From the NCBI GenBank assembly GCA_025201345.1, contig JAIXMG010000002.1, positions 1,240,001-1,304,000 on the forward strand: a stretch of DNA of 64,000 bases. Direction: 5' to 3'. Made by a program: the position numbers and the translations under genes. A model generated the notes under the pieces. The model worked only from the letters and a program-made list of their open reading frames with translations. It did no database searches and was not told where the DNA came from. This document shows positions 25,249 to 35,818 of the stretch, piece by piece. The DNA is from Thamnidium elegans (taxonomy: Eukaryota; Mucoromycota; Mucoromycetes; Mucorales; Mucoraceae). Positions within the stretch are counted from its first letter, which is position 1; each line of letters opens with the position of its first letter.

Positions 25249-25613
25249 AACTATTATATAATTTTTTTTTCCGCCTTGTACTCCTACAACATTATTTAAC
25301 TCTGTATTTTTTTTCCTCTTAACTAATGCTTACTCCCCCCCCCCCTATTATTACTATATTTTAATTCTATTTTCTTGAAAAAAAATAAACAAACTATTTA
25401 TTATTATTTCTTATTTATCCCCGTTGTTTATTTGTAGGATTATGTAAAAAGAGGCTAACTAAAAATAAATATTTCTGAAATACGCCACAATATTTAAAAT
25501 TTTAGCCCAGTTCAAACCGCTAGATACATTACTATATATAAATGGTACCTAGCAAATATACCATTCAGTATCTAAATAAAAGAGCGTTAATAGTGCGTAT
25601 CAAGTGGAATTTA
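25249..25613. other. 3' flank of the permease
   Basis: AT-rich sequence with a C run near 25336 and likely polyadenylation signals (AATAAA-like). No gene seen. Confidence 0.4.
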
Positions 25614-26990
25614 TTATACCAACTTACTTATTTCCGCGTTGCTAGTCTTCACTTCTTCTGGTATGCATGCTTTAGTATTGCTATCACTGGGTATGTCAGA
25701 CTTGCACATAATATGAGCGATGACGTCTCCAGCTTTTACAGGCTTACGGGTCCTACGCATATCTTTGGCAACAGATACATGAGCAAGAGCCCTTTCATTA
25801 TTGTACTCCTTGAGCGACTTATTCAATTGCTTTAAAAAATATGTACAGTTAGAAAAAATGTAATGTATACAAATATTATAATACAAACCTTGCGAATGAT
25901 GAAATCGTCCACTGTATTCAGCGTTATAATTTTTTTCAGGAATATTTCTCAAGTATTAATAAATATCAGAGCTCTTTTTATCGAAAAGAATCTTGGTCAA
26001 AACATTTCTTAAGCTAAAAAAAAAAAGATAATCAGTGCTTTTTAAAAAAAAAAACGAGAATTTAATATACTTACTCTGATATAGTGTGAGATAAATCGCA
26101 CCGGTCTTGACGGGCCAAGTCTAACCCTTTGACTTCAACAGTTTCTGTAAATTTTAATCCATCAGGTCCTTCTTTAACTGAAAGCATAACATACTTCTTC
26201 TTTAAAAGTAAAGTACGTTTAAAATGGCCATTAACCCCAATTTCTACTTTTTCGCTAATTTGCTTTGTTTCAGCAAACATCTTCGTTTGCGTATTGACCA
26301 TAATAGGATCAGTATTACCATAAGTTACATCATAGCCTAGTTGTTCCGTCGTATCAACAGCTGATCGCAAGATGTTTCGACCCTTTGAAGTAATGTACAT
26401 GGCTAATTGACGAGCATAGAATCGAGAAGTGGGAGAGCCAAGACAGCCGTAAATACTATTTGTAGTTAACTTAAGAGCCATTTGTTCGATATTGTACTAT
26501 ATAAAAAAAGAGCCCAGCTAGATGAAGGACAAATACGTGTTTATTTATTTTTATTTTTTTACCTGTGACATGGTGTTTGTAGGAAGGTGAGGGTTTTTCA
26601 TCAAGTTTTTTATTTATTTTTCTTCTATTAACAAAGATACCAATAAGTTTCGGCAAGATTCCTTCGGTAACGTCAGGACTAGGAGTGGAAGGGATATATT
26701 GGGCATTATAATCCACTGAATCAATAGAATCTTGTTCTATGGTCGTAAAGCAAACATTATATTCTTGAATAATAGAAGGGTACAAGCTGTTAAAATCAAG
26801 CAATAAAATATAATCATCATAAAGTCCGGCTTTCGGATCCGAGACTAAACCTCCAACGTAAGATACAGAATTCGTTTTATCTTTTTCTTTTTGGGAACAA
26901 TCTAATTCTATTATATTGGGGGGGGGGGGTGAGGAATTAGTTTGTATTGAAGCTCTTTGTTTTTTTTTCTTTATCTCTCTTACCAAGAAA
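25614..26990 (-). pseudogene. Decayed partial copy of DNA polymerase alpha catalytic subunit
   Basis: Minus-strand fragments read VGGLVSDPKAGLYDDYILLL plus DFNSLYPSIIQEYNVCFTT (family B Pol motif A), EGILPKLIGIFVNRR, MALKLTTNSIYGCLG (motif B), YGNTDPIM (motif C), LLLKKKYVMLSVKEGPDGLK, VEVKGLDLARQDRCDLSH, then QLNKSLKEYNNERALAHVSV. Order and wording match Pol alpha (Pol1). Breaks: a frameshift near 26610, after which the correct Pol alpha text (NLMKNPHLPTNTMSQ) continues in another frame; motif C has N for the catalytic D of YGDTDS; about a dozen residues are missing before GHFKR; more frame changes occur near 25900. The N-terminal exonuclease region and the C-terminal zinc modules are absent. 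Short introns are retained, so this arose by DNA duplication, not retrocopy. Confidence 0.85.
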
Positions 26991-27024
26991 AGTATACAGC
27001 ATTAACTCCATTATTTCTTTGACT

Positions 27025-27160
27025 GCAAATGATGCTGAAGTACCAGAAATGCTTGATAATTAAATGTTAGAAGTTAATGATATAGATCTTCCCCTGGACC
27101 TATTCAAAAGACTTCTGACATTTAATTATCAAGCATTTCCGAAATTTCAACATCATTTGC
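27025..27160. repeat. 50-bp imperfect inverted duplication (fold-back)
   Basis: Arm 27025-27074 and the reverse complement of 27111-27160 agree at 44 of 50 positions by hand count, with a 36-nt spacer. Both arms, read outward-in, translate to near-identical peptides (ANDAEVPEMLDN and ANDVEISEMLDN followed by stop). The minus-strand arm extends into a longer coding-like stretch (KRYVELSKVKGFGCQIVRRE). This looks like an inverted duplication of a decayed coding segment within the transposon-rich region. Confidence 0.75.
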
Positions 27161-27344
27161 TTCTGTCATTTCTCTTCTTACTATTTGACAGCCAAACCCT
27201 TTTACTTTACTTAATTCAACATATCTTTTATTTTCCATATATATTATCATTAGAAAATATCAGTTAGTATAAATATCCCAATACCTTTTAGCAATAAAAC
27301 ATTATTCTATTCTAGACAAATTATTTGCGCAAAAAAAAAAATTT

Positions 27345-28180
27345 ATTTTTTTATAGGATTACGATCTAAGCAGTCTTGGAATTTTGCTACTGAATATCTA
27401 CTAAAACCTTCTAGATCACTATAAAGAATCTAGTTGCAAGCATCTCCAATTCTTGTAGTCAATGTTTCCTCATCAAGAAGCTGTACTCTTTTCAGTTTGA
27501 TTTTGCAAACAGACCAGAATTGCTCGATAGGATTGAGTTCTGATGAGTAAGGGGGAAGATAAACACAGTCATAACCTCTACTTTCAACTTATTTTTAGAT
27601 GTTATCATTGGTATGAATGGGAGCATTATTCATGATAAGATAATAGCCCTTAAACTGCTCATGTCTATCCATAATATCCATAGTGCTACTGATGAAGTTA
27701 AAGTAGTGACCAGTAACTGTTCCAGTACTTTTTTTTTTTCGCTGTCGAGCTACTTCTTCCGACAGTTTTTCGCTTCTTAGATGCTATTTGGATCGTTGGT
27801 CGTCTTACAGTAATATTGACAATGCCTACAGGACAAATAGCTCCTAAAATAGTAGTTGTCCTAGCTCTTGTCTTGGGGATTTTTACTACTGCACGAGTAC
27901 CTACTTTAGACCAAGCAAAAGATCGCTTCATATTAATATGAAAGGCCGCTTCATCGGTGAATATATAGTTACTCATATAATCCATATCAGTCTCATTCCA
28001 TTTGATCATCCAGTTGAACCTAGCTTCTATTTTGTCAGGACTATTTCTATCGACAGAATGAAAATGTGCCCGCTTGAGACTGATTCTACAGCTCTACCGA
28101 CTGAAATTTCGTAAAAGTTTATTTTTTTTGTTTGAGGGAAATTATATACTTATTTTCTCAAAGCGATTGCTACCTCTATA
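27345..28180 (-). mobile_element. Decayed Tc1/IS630-type DDE transposase
   Basis: The minus strand reads RAHFHSVDRNSPDKIEARFN, then YIFTDEAAFHINMKRSFAWS, IPKTRARTTTILGAICPVG, VTGHYFNFISSTMDIMDRHE, YYLIMNNAPIHTN, CVYLPPYSSELNPIEQFWS, and ends near FQDCLDRN. This is the DDE_3 domain used by fungal Tc1/IS630 elements. The first D (FTDEA) and final E (PIEQFW) are present. The second catalytic Asp, normally in DNAPIH, is Asn here. In-frame stops follow HTNDNI and occur near GDACN, and the frame shifts after the SSTAKKKK region. The N-terminal helix-turn-helix part is degraded and no clear terminal inverted repeats were found. It is inactive as read. Confidence 0.85.
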
Positions 28181-28249
28181 AATATGCTAGACGCTTCATC
28201 TAAATGTTATGATAATTTTGATGCTTTTATTAGAATAAAAATAAAAAAA

Positions 28250-28336
28250 CTAATATTTTGTTGGTCCACCTTTAGCGTCTATAACTGCTTGACGCCGTCT
28301 GCCCATGCTGGCTACCAGACGCTGGGCAAACTCGGT
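28250..28336 (-). mobile_element. C-terminal relic of a second Tc1/mariner transposase
   Basis: The minus strand reads EFAQRLVASMGRRRQAVIDA followed by KGGPTKY and a stop. SMPRR..AVI.AKGGPTKY is the characteristic C-terminus of Tc1-family transposases. Only about 27 codons remain; upstream sequence is not recognisable. It is a distinct family from the neighbouring DDE relic, whose C-terminus is different. Confidence 0.75.
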
Positions 28337-28958
28337 AAGATTGAAAGTCAAAAAAAATAGAACAATGAGGCTTAGGTACACTGTAATGTCGCTCATGCGA
28401 GTTTTAAGGACCGGACGATAATATAACTGCCAATTACAGAGTGTAATAGCGAAAAGACGATTAAATGAAAATAATTTGGATATAAGCTCTAAGATGATAC
28501 CTCACCACGGGTACATTAGATAGACTTTTGATAAGTATATTCAAACTATTTACTTTCAGTTACATTTCATTGTTTTTCTATTTATCCGTGTATAAAGTAG
28601 AAAGTTATATTATATCGTCACTTGGAATAAGCACAAAAAAATAATTATGTAATGAGTAAATCGAAGAATGTCTCTTCGTATGTATACTCTAAAAAACGAT
28701 GTAACCGATTAACCTTAAATGTTTCATTTAAAACAAGTTTTTTGTCTATTGCATTGGAATATATATATCACAAGGGTTACTTTGAAAAAAGAAAAAAAAA
28801 AGGTTGTTTTTTTAAACAATATAATTTTTATTATATTAGATAATAACAGAGGGGGAGATATGTAATGAAAATGAAAAAATGTGAAATATATATATAAAGG
28901 AGGGATCTTTTTTTTTTAAAAAAAAAAAAAGAGTAAATGCAATGAATGTTCGTTTTTT
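28337..28958. other. Intergenic, 3' flank of Hsp90
   Basis: AT-rich DNA without a credible gene. The Hsp90 3' UTR is expected at the right end, on the minus strand. Confidence 0.4.
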
Positions 28959-31061
28959 TTAGTCAACTTCTTCCATCTTTGAAACTTCGGCGTCTTCAGC
29001 AGCAGGGGTTTCGGTGGACTCAGCGGCATGTTCTTCAGCGGGTTGTTCATCGTCATCAATAGAAAGACCAAGGGAGACCATACGGTTAATACGAGTAGCG
29101 AAAGAGGAAGGATCATCCAAAGAGAAGCCAGATGTTAACAAGGAGGTTTCGTACAACAAGGTAACAAGATCCTTAACAGTACGGTCATTGGAATCAGCAT
29201 CGGCCTTAGTCTTGAGTGCCTTAATGATAGGATGGTTAGGATTAAGTTCCAAAGTTTTCTTTGAAGCCATGTAACTAGACATGGATGAGTCACGAAGAGC
29301 TTGAGCCTTCATAATACGTTCCATGTTAGCGGACCAACCGAATTGACCAGTAGTCAAGACACAAGGAGAATCAGTCAAAATGTTGGAGAGAGTAACCTTT
29401 TCGACCTTTTCACCAAGAATATCCTTGACAGTCTTGAGGAGACCTTCATATTGCTTCTTTTCTTCTTCACGAGCCTTCTTTTCTTCTTCTTCTTCTTCGA
29501 TTTCAGCACCTTCCTTAGTAATACAGACCAATTTCTTGTCCTCGTATTCCTTTAATTGAGTGGTAGCATATTCATCAATGGGATCAGTCATCAACAAGAC
29601 TTCAATACCCTTCTTCTTGAAACCTTCAAGGAAAGGAGAGTTTTCAACAGCAGCACGAGATTCACCAGTAATATAATAAATATTCTTTTGCTTCTCAGGC
29701 ATACGAGTGATATAATCTTTGAAAGAGGTCATTTCATCACCAGACTTTGTAGAGTAATAACGTAACAAGTCAGCGAGCTTAGCACGGTTTTGAGTATCTT
29801 CATGAATACCAAGCTTAATGTTCTTTCCGAAGGCTTCATAGAACTTATCGAATTGTTCCTTATCTTCAGCAATTTCTTGGAACATTTCAAGACACTTCTT
29901 GACAAGGTTCTTACGGATTACCTTCAAGATCTTGTTTTGTTGAAGCATCTCACGAGAAATGTTAAGAGGAAGATCTTCAGAGTCAACAACGCCCTTGATG
30001 AAACCTAACCATTCAGGAATCAATTCATCACAATCATCCATAATAAAGACGCGACGAACGTAAAGTTTAATGTTGTTTCTCTTCTTCTTGGTCTCAAACA
30101 TATCGAAGGGAGCACGCTTAGGGACAAAGAGAATGGCACGGAATTCAAGTTGACCTTCAACAGAGAAATGCTTGACAGCCAATTGATCTTCCCAATCATT
30201 AGTAAGAGCCTTGTAAAATTCAGAATATTCTTCAGGTTTAACATCTTCAGGATTACGAGTCCAAATAGGTTTGGTCTTGTTTAATTCTTCATTTTCAATG
30301 ACAGTTTCCTTGACGGTCTTCTTCTTCTTTTCCTTCGTATCTTCTTCATCAGGGACTTCTTCAATCTTGGCACCACCTTCTTCAGCGACTTCAGGTTCAT
30401 CATCTTCAACTTCCTTTTCAACTTCTTTTTCAACAACGAGTTGAATAGGATAAGAAATGAATTCAGAATGTTTCTTGACGATTTCCTTAATCTTCTTTTC
30501 ATCAAGGTACTCAAGTTGATCTTCCTTCATAAAGAGACGCATTTCAGTACCACGACCAAGAGAGGGGTTTACAGTATCACGAGTAATAGTGAAAGAACCA
30601 CCAGCAGCAGATTCCCAAATATATTGCTCATCATCATTATGTTTAGTAATTACTTGAACTTTATCAGCAACAAGGTAAGCAGAGTAAAAACCAACACCAA
30701 ATTGACCAATCATGGAGATATCAGCACCAGCAGAAAGGGCTTCCATAAAGGACTTTGTACCGGACTTTGCAATTGTACCCAAATTGTTAACCAAATCAGC
30801 TTTGGTCATACCAATACCAGTATCACGAATAGACAAGATATTGTTATTTTTATCAGGGATGATACGAATAAAGAGGTCTTTTTCAGTATCAAGAACAGAT
30901 GGATCAGTTAAAGACTGGTAACGTACTTTATCCAAAGCATCAGAGGAGTTAGAGATCAATTCACGTAAGAAAATTTCCTTGTTTGAATAGAATGTATTGA
31001 TGATCAAACTCATCAATTGAGAGATCTCTGCTTGAAAGGAGAAGGTTTCAGAATCAGCCAT
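28959..31061 (-). CDS. HSP90: Cytosolic Hsp90 molecular chaperone
   Basis: Single uninterrupted exon of 700 residues starting [20 protein letters not shown]. The GHKL ATPase motifs are present: [28 protein letters not shown] and [18 protein letters not shown]. The charged linker (about residues 210-260, rich in E, K and D) is followed by the middle domain ([40 protein letters not shown]). The C-terminal dimerisation domain ends in MEEVD, the TPR cochaperone docking site of cytosolic forms. Start: an in-frame TTT-rich N-terminal extension was rejected because Hsp90 begins with Ala-Asp-type residues at this Met. Role: ATP-dependent client folding with Hsp70/Hop. Lack of introns is notable because nearly every neighbour is spliced, and fits heat-inducible expression. 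Confidence 0.98.
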   Translation of the reverse strand: MADSETFSFQAEISQLMSLIINTFYSNKEIFLRELISNSSDALDKVRYQSLTDPSVLDTEKDLFIRIIPDKNNNILSIRDTGIGMTKADLVNNLGTIAKSGTKSFMEALSAGADISMIGQFGVGFYSAYLVADKVQVITKHNDDEQYIWESAAGGSFTITRDTVNPSLGRGTEMRLFMKEDQLEYLDEKKIKEIVKKHSEFISYPIQLVVEKEVEKEVEDDEPEVAEEGGAKIEEVPDEEDTKEKKKKTVKETVIENEELNKTKPIWTRNPEDVKPEEYSEFYKALTNDWEDQLAVKHFSVEGQLEFRAILFVPKRAPFDMFETKKKRNNIKLYVRRVFIMDDCDELIPEWLGFIKGVVDSEDLPLNISREMLQQNKILKVIRKNLVKKCLEMFQEIAEDKEQFDKFYEAFGKNIKLGIHEDTQNRAKLADLLRYYSTKSGDEMTSFKDYITRMPEKQKNIYYITGESRAAVENSPFLEGFKKKGIEVLLMTDPIDEYATTQLKEYEDKKLVCITKEGAEIEEEEEEKKAREEEKKQYEGLLKTVKDILGEKVEKVTLSNILTDSPCVLTTGQFGWSANMERIMKAQALRDSSMSSYMASKKTLELNPNHPIIKALKTKADADSNDRTVKDLVTLLYETSLLTSGFSLDDPSSFATRINRMVSLGLSIDDDEQPAEEHAAESTETPAAEDAEVSKMEEVD

Positions 31062-31187
31062 TTTTTTTTTTGAATAATGAAATAATAACAATGATGAAAA
31101 AGAAAAAGACAAAAAAAAAGTACGTATTCATGCCCTTTTTATATGAAAAAAACTGATTAAAACTCAATTGTATGGGTTTTCTTTTCA

Positions 31188-31210
31188 GAAATTGCGAGAA
31201 ATTGCGAGAA
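31188..31210 (-). promoter_or_regulatory. Step-type heat-shock element upstream of Hsp90
   Basis: Three GAA units in the same orientation at 31188, 31198 and 31208, each separated by the identical 7-bp spacer ATTGCGA. This is the step-type arrangement recognised by Hsf1. It lies about 127-149 bp upstream of the Hsp90 start codon. Further TTC units lie just to the left but not at canonical spacing. Confidence 0.7.
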
Positions 31211-31378
31211 AACGGGGCTTAAAACACGGTTTCATTAACAGCCAATTTGCATTTCAAATCTGATGGAATATCAAACTGAATCAAAAAAAGAAAAGGATAG
31301 AGAAGGATAGAAAAAAAAGGTGATCAGATACACACATACACACGCTTAATACACGCGTAAATATACTAATTATTACTC

Positions 31379-31396
31379 TCTCTCTCTCTCTCTCTT
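31379..31396. repeat. (CT)n run
   Basis: Short CT dinucleotide run between the Hsp90 promoter and the uL29 gene; no known function. Confidence 0.7.
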
Positions 31397-31569
31397 CATG
31401 TATCGATTAATAACAAAATAATACTAGTTTTGTTTATATTAAAAAAAAAAACTTTTTTTTTATGTCGTGTACGTGTTTGAGAAGTTTAACAAAAAGACAT
31501 CTATTTTTTTTTAAAGAATGATTTGTTTCTAAATTTTTTTTAATTAAAGAGAGTTGATAAAAAAAAAAC

Positions 31570-32336
31570 TTAGGCCTTGACGGCGTACTTGCGAAGAGGG
31601 AAATGGGCCAACTTCTTGAGCTCACGAACAGTCTTCTTGGACTTCTCGAAAGGAGTCAAAGCTCTGCGCATGGCACGGGTCTTCTTGACACGGAGATCCA
31701 AGGGAGTGAAAGCCTTCTTTTGGTAGAAGAGACGGAGTTGTTCACGTTGGGTTTGGTTGATGACAGTCAAGACACGGGCAACGTTCTTACGAGCCTCACC
31801 ACTAAAAAAAAAATATGATTATATCCCATATATTAACATAAATTCAATTTTTCCTTTTCGTATCAGTAAAAACTTACATTTCTTGGGTCTTACCACCAGC
31901 GACCTTTTGGACACGGATGTTGGCAAGGGCTTGCTTTTGTTCGTCAAGGATCTTGACGAGCTCGGCCTTGTTCTTGTTACGGAGTTCGTGAGCTTTGACG
32001 GCAACCTATTAAATTTTTTCTTTTTTGTTAGTTTCAAACCACAACAGCAAAAAATAAAAAAAAGACAAAGGTACGTTAAATGAACGAATGACAATGGAGT
32101 TTGTTGCTGAATTAATACTATTCTAATACTATGCTAGTGTCAATGTGATTGATAAAATGTGACATGAATCCCAGATTTTCCAAATAAAAAAAAATATATG
32201 TGAAACTCGTATCCGTAACAACTTATTTTTTTTTTCATCTTGTTATTATTCAATTTTTGTAATCCATTGTCAATCTAATTCATCTAATGATACTTTGATG
32301 TAATTCTTTTTACAAGTATAAAATTCAACTAACCAT
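31570..32336 (-). CDS. RPL35: 60S ribosomal protein uL29 (L35)
   Basis: Exons: probable single-codon exon 32336-32334 (ATG followed by GTTAGT), 32005-31878 and 31801-31570, giving 120 residues. The protein reads [40 protein letters not shown], then [20 protein letters not shown], and ends [11 protein letters not shown]. This matches eukaryotic L35, usually 120-123 residues. The ATG-only exon is inferred: no closer in-frame Met fits, phase and length are right, and eL43 in this window has the same layout. Its intron would be 328 nt, long for this genome, so the first exon is the weak point. The protein binds 25S rRNA near the tunnel exit, next to uL23. Confidence 0.9.
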
Positions 32337-32523
32337 TTGAAATTATGGATGATTATTAAGAGGGGGATCCTTGATATGACCTCTATCAATTTCTATAGTC
32401 ATTCACATTTTTGGGCCACAGCCAAGAAAAACCGTAAAAAAAAATATATATATAAAATGTATGGCCCGGACTTGTTTAGGTCCGGTATTTTTTTTTTTTT
32501 GTACATCAACTTTTCATTTTATT

Positions 32524-34248
32524 TTATGCGTCCATGTCTTCATCATCATCATCTTCTTCTTCTTCTTCTTCTTCATTATTTACATCTATGTTATGACTCT
32601 GTTGCATTTGCTGTATTTGTTGACCTACGATTGCAGCATTTGTGGGCATATCATCCCATATTTGAAATAAAATGGGTCGAGGTAATTGTCTAAATCCAAC
32701 TGTGTGAGAAATTGCTCCAAAATGTTGGAATATATAATGTAATGAGGCTTGCTGAAGTCCTCTTTGTTCTGATAAACTTGCACTGTGGTATATTTTACTA
32801 GCACTTTCTATATCCATGGTATCAAATAATTTTTGTACGCATAGTGCTAATAAGCGTGGTAACAAGTAAATATGTGCCATTACCATCAAGTCGGCAATTA
32901 ATCCTGTATCATCATTCTCGTCTAATGTATCAGTATACAAGTATCTTATAAATCCTTTTAGTGTAGTTATAGGTTCTGATATTGTCATTGTATTTGATAT
33001 TGATTCTGCCATACCCGATCCCATTAAATTGACAAAATAAGGCCAACGAGCTAATAATACGAGACGATGTACAAAAATAGGTGAAGAATCAGGTTCTTTC
33101 GATGATTTGATCGAAAAATCGGTAGCTTGATTTTGATGTTGATTTATTAACATACTAATCAAATCATTACCCAATTGAGGAGGAGGTATAGCAACAATAC
33201 CTAATTCTTCCAACTCAACACGTAATACCATAGCATAAAATTCATCTGGTTCATCGTCATCATTTGTACCAAACAGATAAAAATAAGAATCATTTTCTTT
33301 CATTGAGAAACAATGCCAGCTACAACTTTCATATCTAGAACCCAACTCTTTACATTTCCATTGCATGGAAGGTAAATCTAATGCCCAAACACCAGTAACA
33401 GGATTTTCCATCAGCGCTTCTCTAAAAGGTAATGTCACTAGAACAACCAATTGGTCGCCACATATTTGAGCAAATCTTTGACCAGATAAAGATGGGACAA
33501 AAGGAGAAGTAATATCTATTTGAGAAGTGTGATGTGTTGTATTTAAATCGATAAATGCCAATTGATTCGATCTACTCATATCTTCTAAAAGTCCACCGTA
33601 TATGTATAATCTTGAATCATATATAAAACTAATATGTTGTGCACGACTTATAAACGGTATAGGTTGTTCCCATTCCCAACTCATTAAATCTAGAATTAAT
33701 AAACTATCTGCAAACCTTGTGGTGGATCCAACATTGATACCTCCTGCAATATAAAGCTTATCTCGATATATAGAAGCAGAATGTCTAATACGTCCTTCGG
33801 GTATATAACCATTTACTTTGGGATGCCACCAAGTCATACTATTCAAGTCCAAAACTGCGATATCATTAAAATGGATATCTTCTTCTGAATTACCACCAAA
33901 AATAACTAGTTTATCTCCATTCCATAAAGTAGCAGAGTGGTCATTACGTTTTTCGGGCGGCTCCCCTTTTGTATAAATAACTTGTGTCCATTGACACGAA
34001 TTTTTGTAATCTAGTTTATACAATTTATTATAAATTTCATCACTGTATTGATCAAAACCACCAAATACATAGATTACATCTCCCACTGTGGTTAAAGAAG
34101 CTCCTACAAGAGAAGCAAGTCTTTCACCCATCGTTCGAATCGGTTTGGAATACTGAATAACAGGTAAACCATTAGAAGAAGGTGTTCTATCTCTAGAGGG
34201 TGTATTACCATTGGTACGTGGTGAATTCGGATGGGAATTATTATTCAT
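32524..34248 (-). CDS. Kelch-repeat protein with C-terminal BTB domain
   Basis: Single exon, 574 residues. Residues about 1-35 are low-complexity N/S/P/T. Residues about 40-330 hold at least five Kelch blades with GG pairs (YVFGGFDQYSDEIYNKLYKL; RNDHSATLWNGDKLVIFGGN; RIRHSASIYRDKLYIAGGIN; AQHISFIYDSRLYIYGGLL). Residues about 380-470 form a BTB/POZ fold (IFVHRLVLLARWPYFVNLMG, ISEPITTLKGFIRYLYTDTL). A helical extension and an acidic E/D tail complete it. The start is the ATG at 34248, not the TTG just upstream. Domain order is Kelch then BTB, as in LZTR1, unlike BTB-BACK-Kelch Cul3 adaptors. A Cul3-linked or Ras-pathway role is only inference. It is divergent from eL43, 284 bp apart. Confidence 0.9.
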   Translation of the reverse strand: MNNNSHPNSPRTNGNTPSRDRTPSSNGLPVIQYSKPIRTMGERLASLVGASLTTVGDVIYVFGGFDQYSDEIYNKLYKLDYKNSCQWTQVIYTKGEPPEKRNDHSATLWNGDKLVIFGGNSEEDIHFNDIAVLDLNSMTWWHPKVNGYIPEGRIRHSASIYRDKLYIAGGINVGSTTRFADSLLILDLMSWEWEQPIPFISRAQHISFIYDSRLYIYGGLLEDMSRSNQLAFIDLNTTHHTSQIDITSPFVPSLSGQRFAQICGDQLVVLVTLPFREALMENPVTGVWALDLPSMQWKCKELGSRYESCSWHCFSMKENDSYFYLFGTNDDDEPDEFYAMVLRVELEELGIVAIPPPQLGNDLISMLINQHQNQATDFSIKSSKEPDSSPIFVHRLVLLARWPYFVNLMGSGMAESISNTMTISEPITTLKGFIRYLYTDTLDENDDTGLIADLMVMAHIYLLPRLLALCVQKLFDTMDIESASKIYHSASLSEQRGLQQASLHYIFQHFGAISHTVGFRQLPRPILFQIWDDMPTNAAIVGQQIQQMQQSHNIDVNNEEEEEEEDDDDEDMDA

Positions 34249-34532
34249 CAATATATATGTGTATTATATACTTTTTTTTTTTTAAAGTTATGCAAAAGAA
34301 AGAATGTTATTAGACTAAAACGGATGATGAAAAGGACGTCACTGCATTAGCAAGAAAAAAAGGGGGAAAAGGTTCCGGACCGAACATATAACATTGCTAA
34401 AAAGAAAAAAAAGGGGGGGGGGCGAATGAAAGCGAAATTGGGGGGAGGACAAAGTGTTCCCGGGGGAGAAGCAAAAGTAGACTCGCAAATGCCATAATCA
34501 TATACTTCCTCCTCTTTGGTACTTAATTTAAT

Positions 34533-34952
34533 ATGGTAAATATGAAATATCCATCCATCCATCCATTGAGTAGTATGTTGATGATATAATTTGTAATTAG
34601 GCCAAGCGCACTAAGAAGGTCGGAATCACCGGTAAATACGGTACCCGTTATGGTGCCTCTCTCAGAAAGACCGTCAAGAAGATGGAAATCACTCAACATA
34701 GTAAGTACACCTGTACTTTCTGTGGTAAGGATGCTGTTAAGCGTACTGCTGTCGGTATCTGGAAGTGTAAGGGTTGTAAGAAGACCATGGCTGGTGGTGC
34801 TTACACCGTCTCGTAAGTTACTTTTTTTTTTTTTAATTAGTTGAACAATTGTAAACTAACAATTTATTATTATTATTATTATTATTAGCACTACTGCTGC
34901 TGCCACTGTCCGTTCCACTGTCCGTCGTCTCCGTGAGTTGGCCGAAATCTAA
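34533..34952 (+). CDS. RPL43: 60S ribosomal protein eL43 (L37a)
   Basis: Exons 34533-34535 (ATG only), 34601-34812 and 34889-34952; 92 residues, the normal length. The sequence reads [40 protein letters not shown] then [20 protein letters not shown], ending RRLRELAEI. The four cysteines (C-x2-C...C-x2-C) form the zinc ribbon of eL43. The single-codon first exon ends in ATG|GTAAAT and the acceptor is TAATTAG; splicing directly after the start codon is common in fungal ribosomal protein genes. It is convergent with the tropomyosin gene. Confidence 0.96.
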
Positions 34953-35212
34953 GAAGTGGGATCGCTTATTTTCTTATTCTTATTTACAAATATAAATAAA
35001 CAATAATCTTTCTTCGTTACTGGAGAAGTGGATAAAATTACATATATAAAATATACTCGAGTAATACAAGTCCTTAATATGGTTTTTTTTTTTTTTTTTT
35101 TTCGTTCTTTTTTGACAGATGAAAATCGGGGAATTTTGCAGTTAAAAAAAAATTTGATGCATATTTTATGTTTATTTATTTTTTATAATGCCCTTTTTTT
35201 TTTTTTTGTTAT

Positions 35213-35818
35213 TTACATATCATCCAATTGCTTGTTGATTTCTTCCAATTGTTCAGTCAAATCCTTATTCTTTTGTTCAAGAGCTTCATTCTTTTCTTCT
35301 TGATCAGTGAGTTGAGTAGTTAATTGACCAACCTTCTTTTCAAGTTGTTCAGCCTTAACATCAGCATCACGGAAGCTTTTTTTTTATAAATAAATTAAAT
35401 TAGCCATACTTATTTTATCATTAAGAAATAATTTAAATAACTTACTTGTTAGTAGTCTCCTTGAGTGATCTATCAGAATCTTCCAATTCTTGTTCAAGTA
35501 AAGAAATCTTACGCAAAGCATTTTCTAATTCCTTCTTATAGTCATTATCCTCTGCTTCAGTTCCTTTAAGCTCTTTAATTTGTTCTTGTGCATCCTCTAC
35601 TTCTTCTTCCAATTGTCTATTCTTGTTAGTTAAAGAAACAATTTCACGTTCGTGTTCGGTTTGTTCTTGTTCCAAAAGTTTCACTTTGGCTTCTAATTCT
35701 TCAGCTTTAGCGTTTGCTGCGTCTGCTTCAGCACGGATAATACCAATTTTCTATTTCTTTTTTAGTATGCAAATCTGGTACAGTTAGTGTAACCTTTTAC
35801 CTCACGAATTTTATCCAT
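35213..35818 (-). CDS. TPM1: Tropomyosin
   Basis: Exons 35818-35801, 35750-35446 and 35375-35213; 161 residues, the same size as fission-yeast Cdc8 and yeast Tpm2. The whole chain is a continuous heptad coiled coil (MDKIREKIGIIRAEADAANA, LEQEQTEHEREIVSLTNKNR, LEEEVEDAQEQIKELKG, NALRKISLLEQELEDSDRSL) ending QLEEINKQLDDM. The N-terminal MDKIREK is the head-to-tail overlap region. Role: stabilises actin cables for formins and myosin V in polarised growth. Identification is firm from length, start and uninterrupted heptads. Confidence 0.95.

Noticed and set aside
29014..30921. Several open frames on the strand opposite Hsp90
   Set aside because: They are antisense shadows of a highly conserved, codon-biased gene and encode no recognisable motif.
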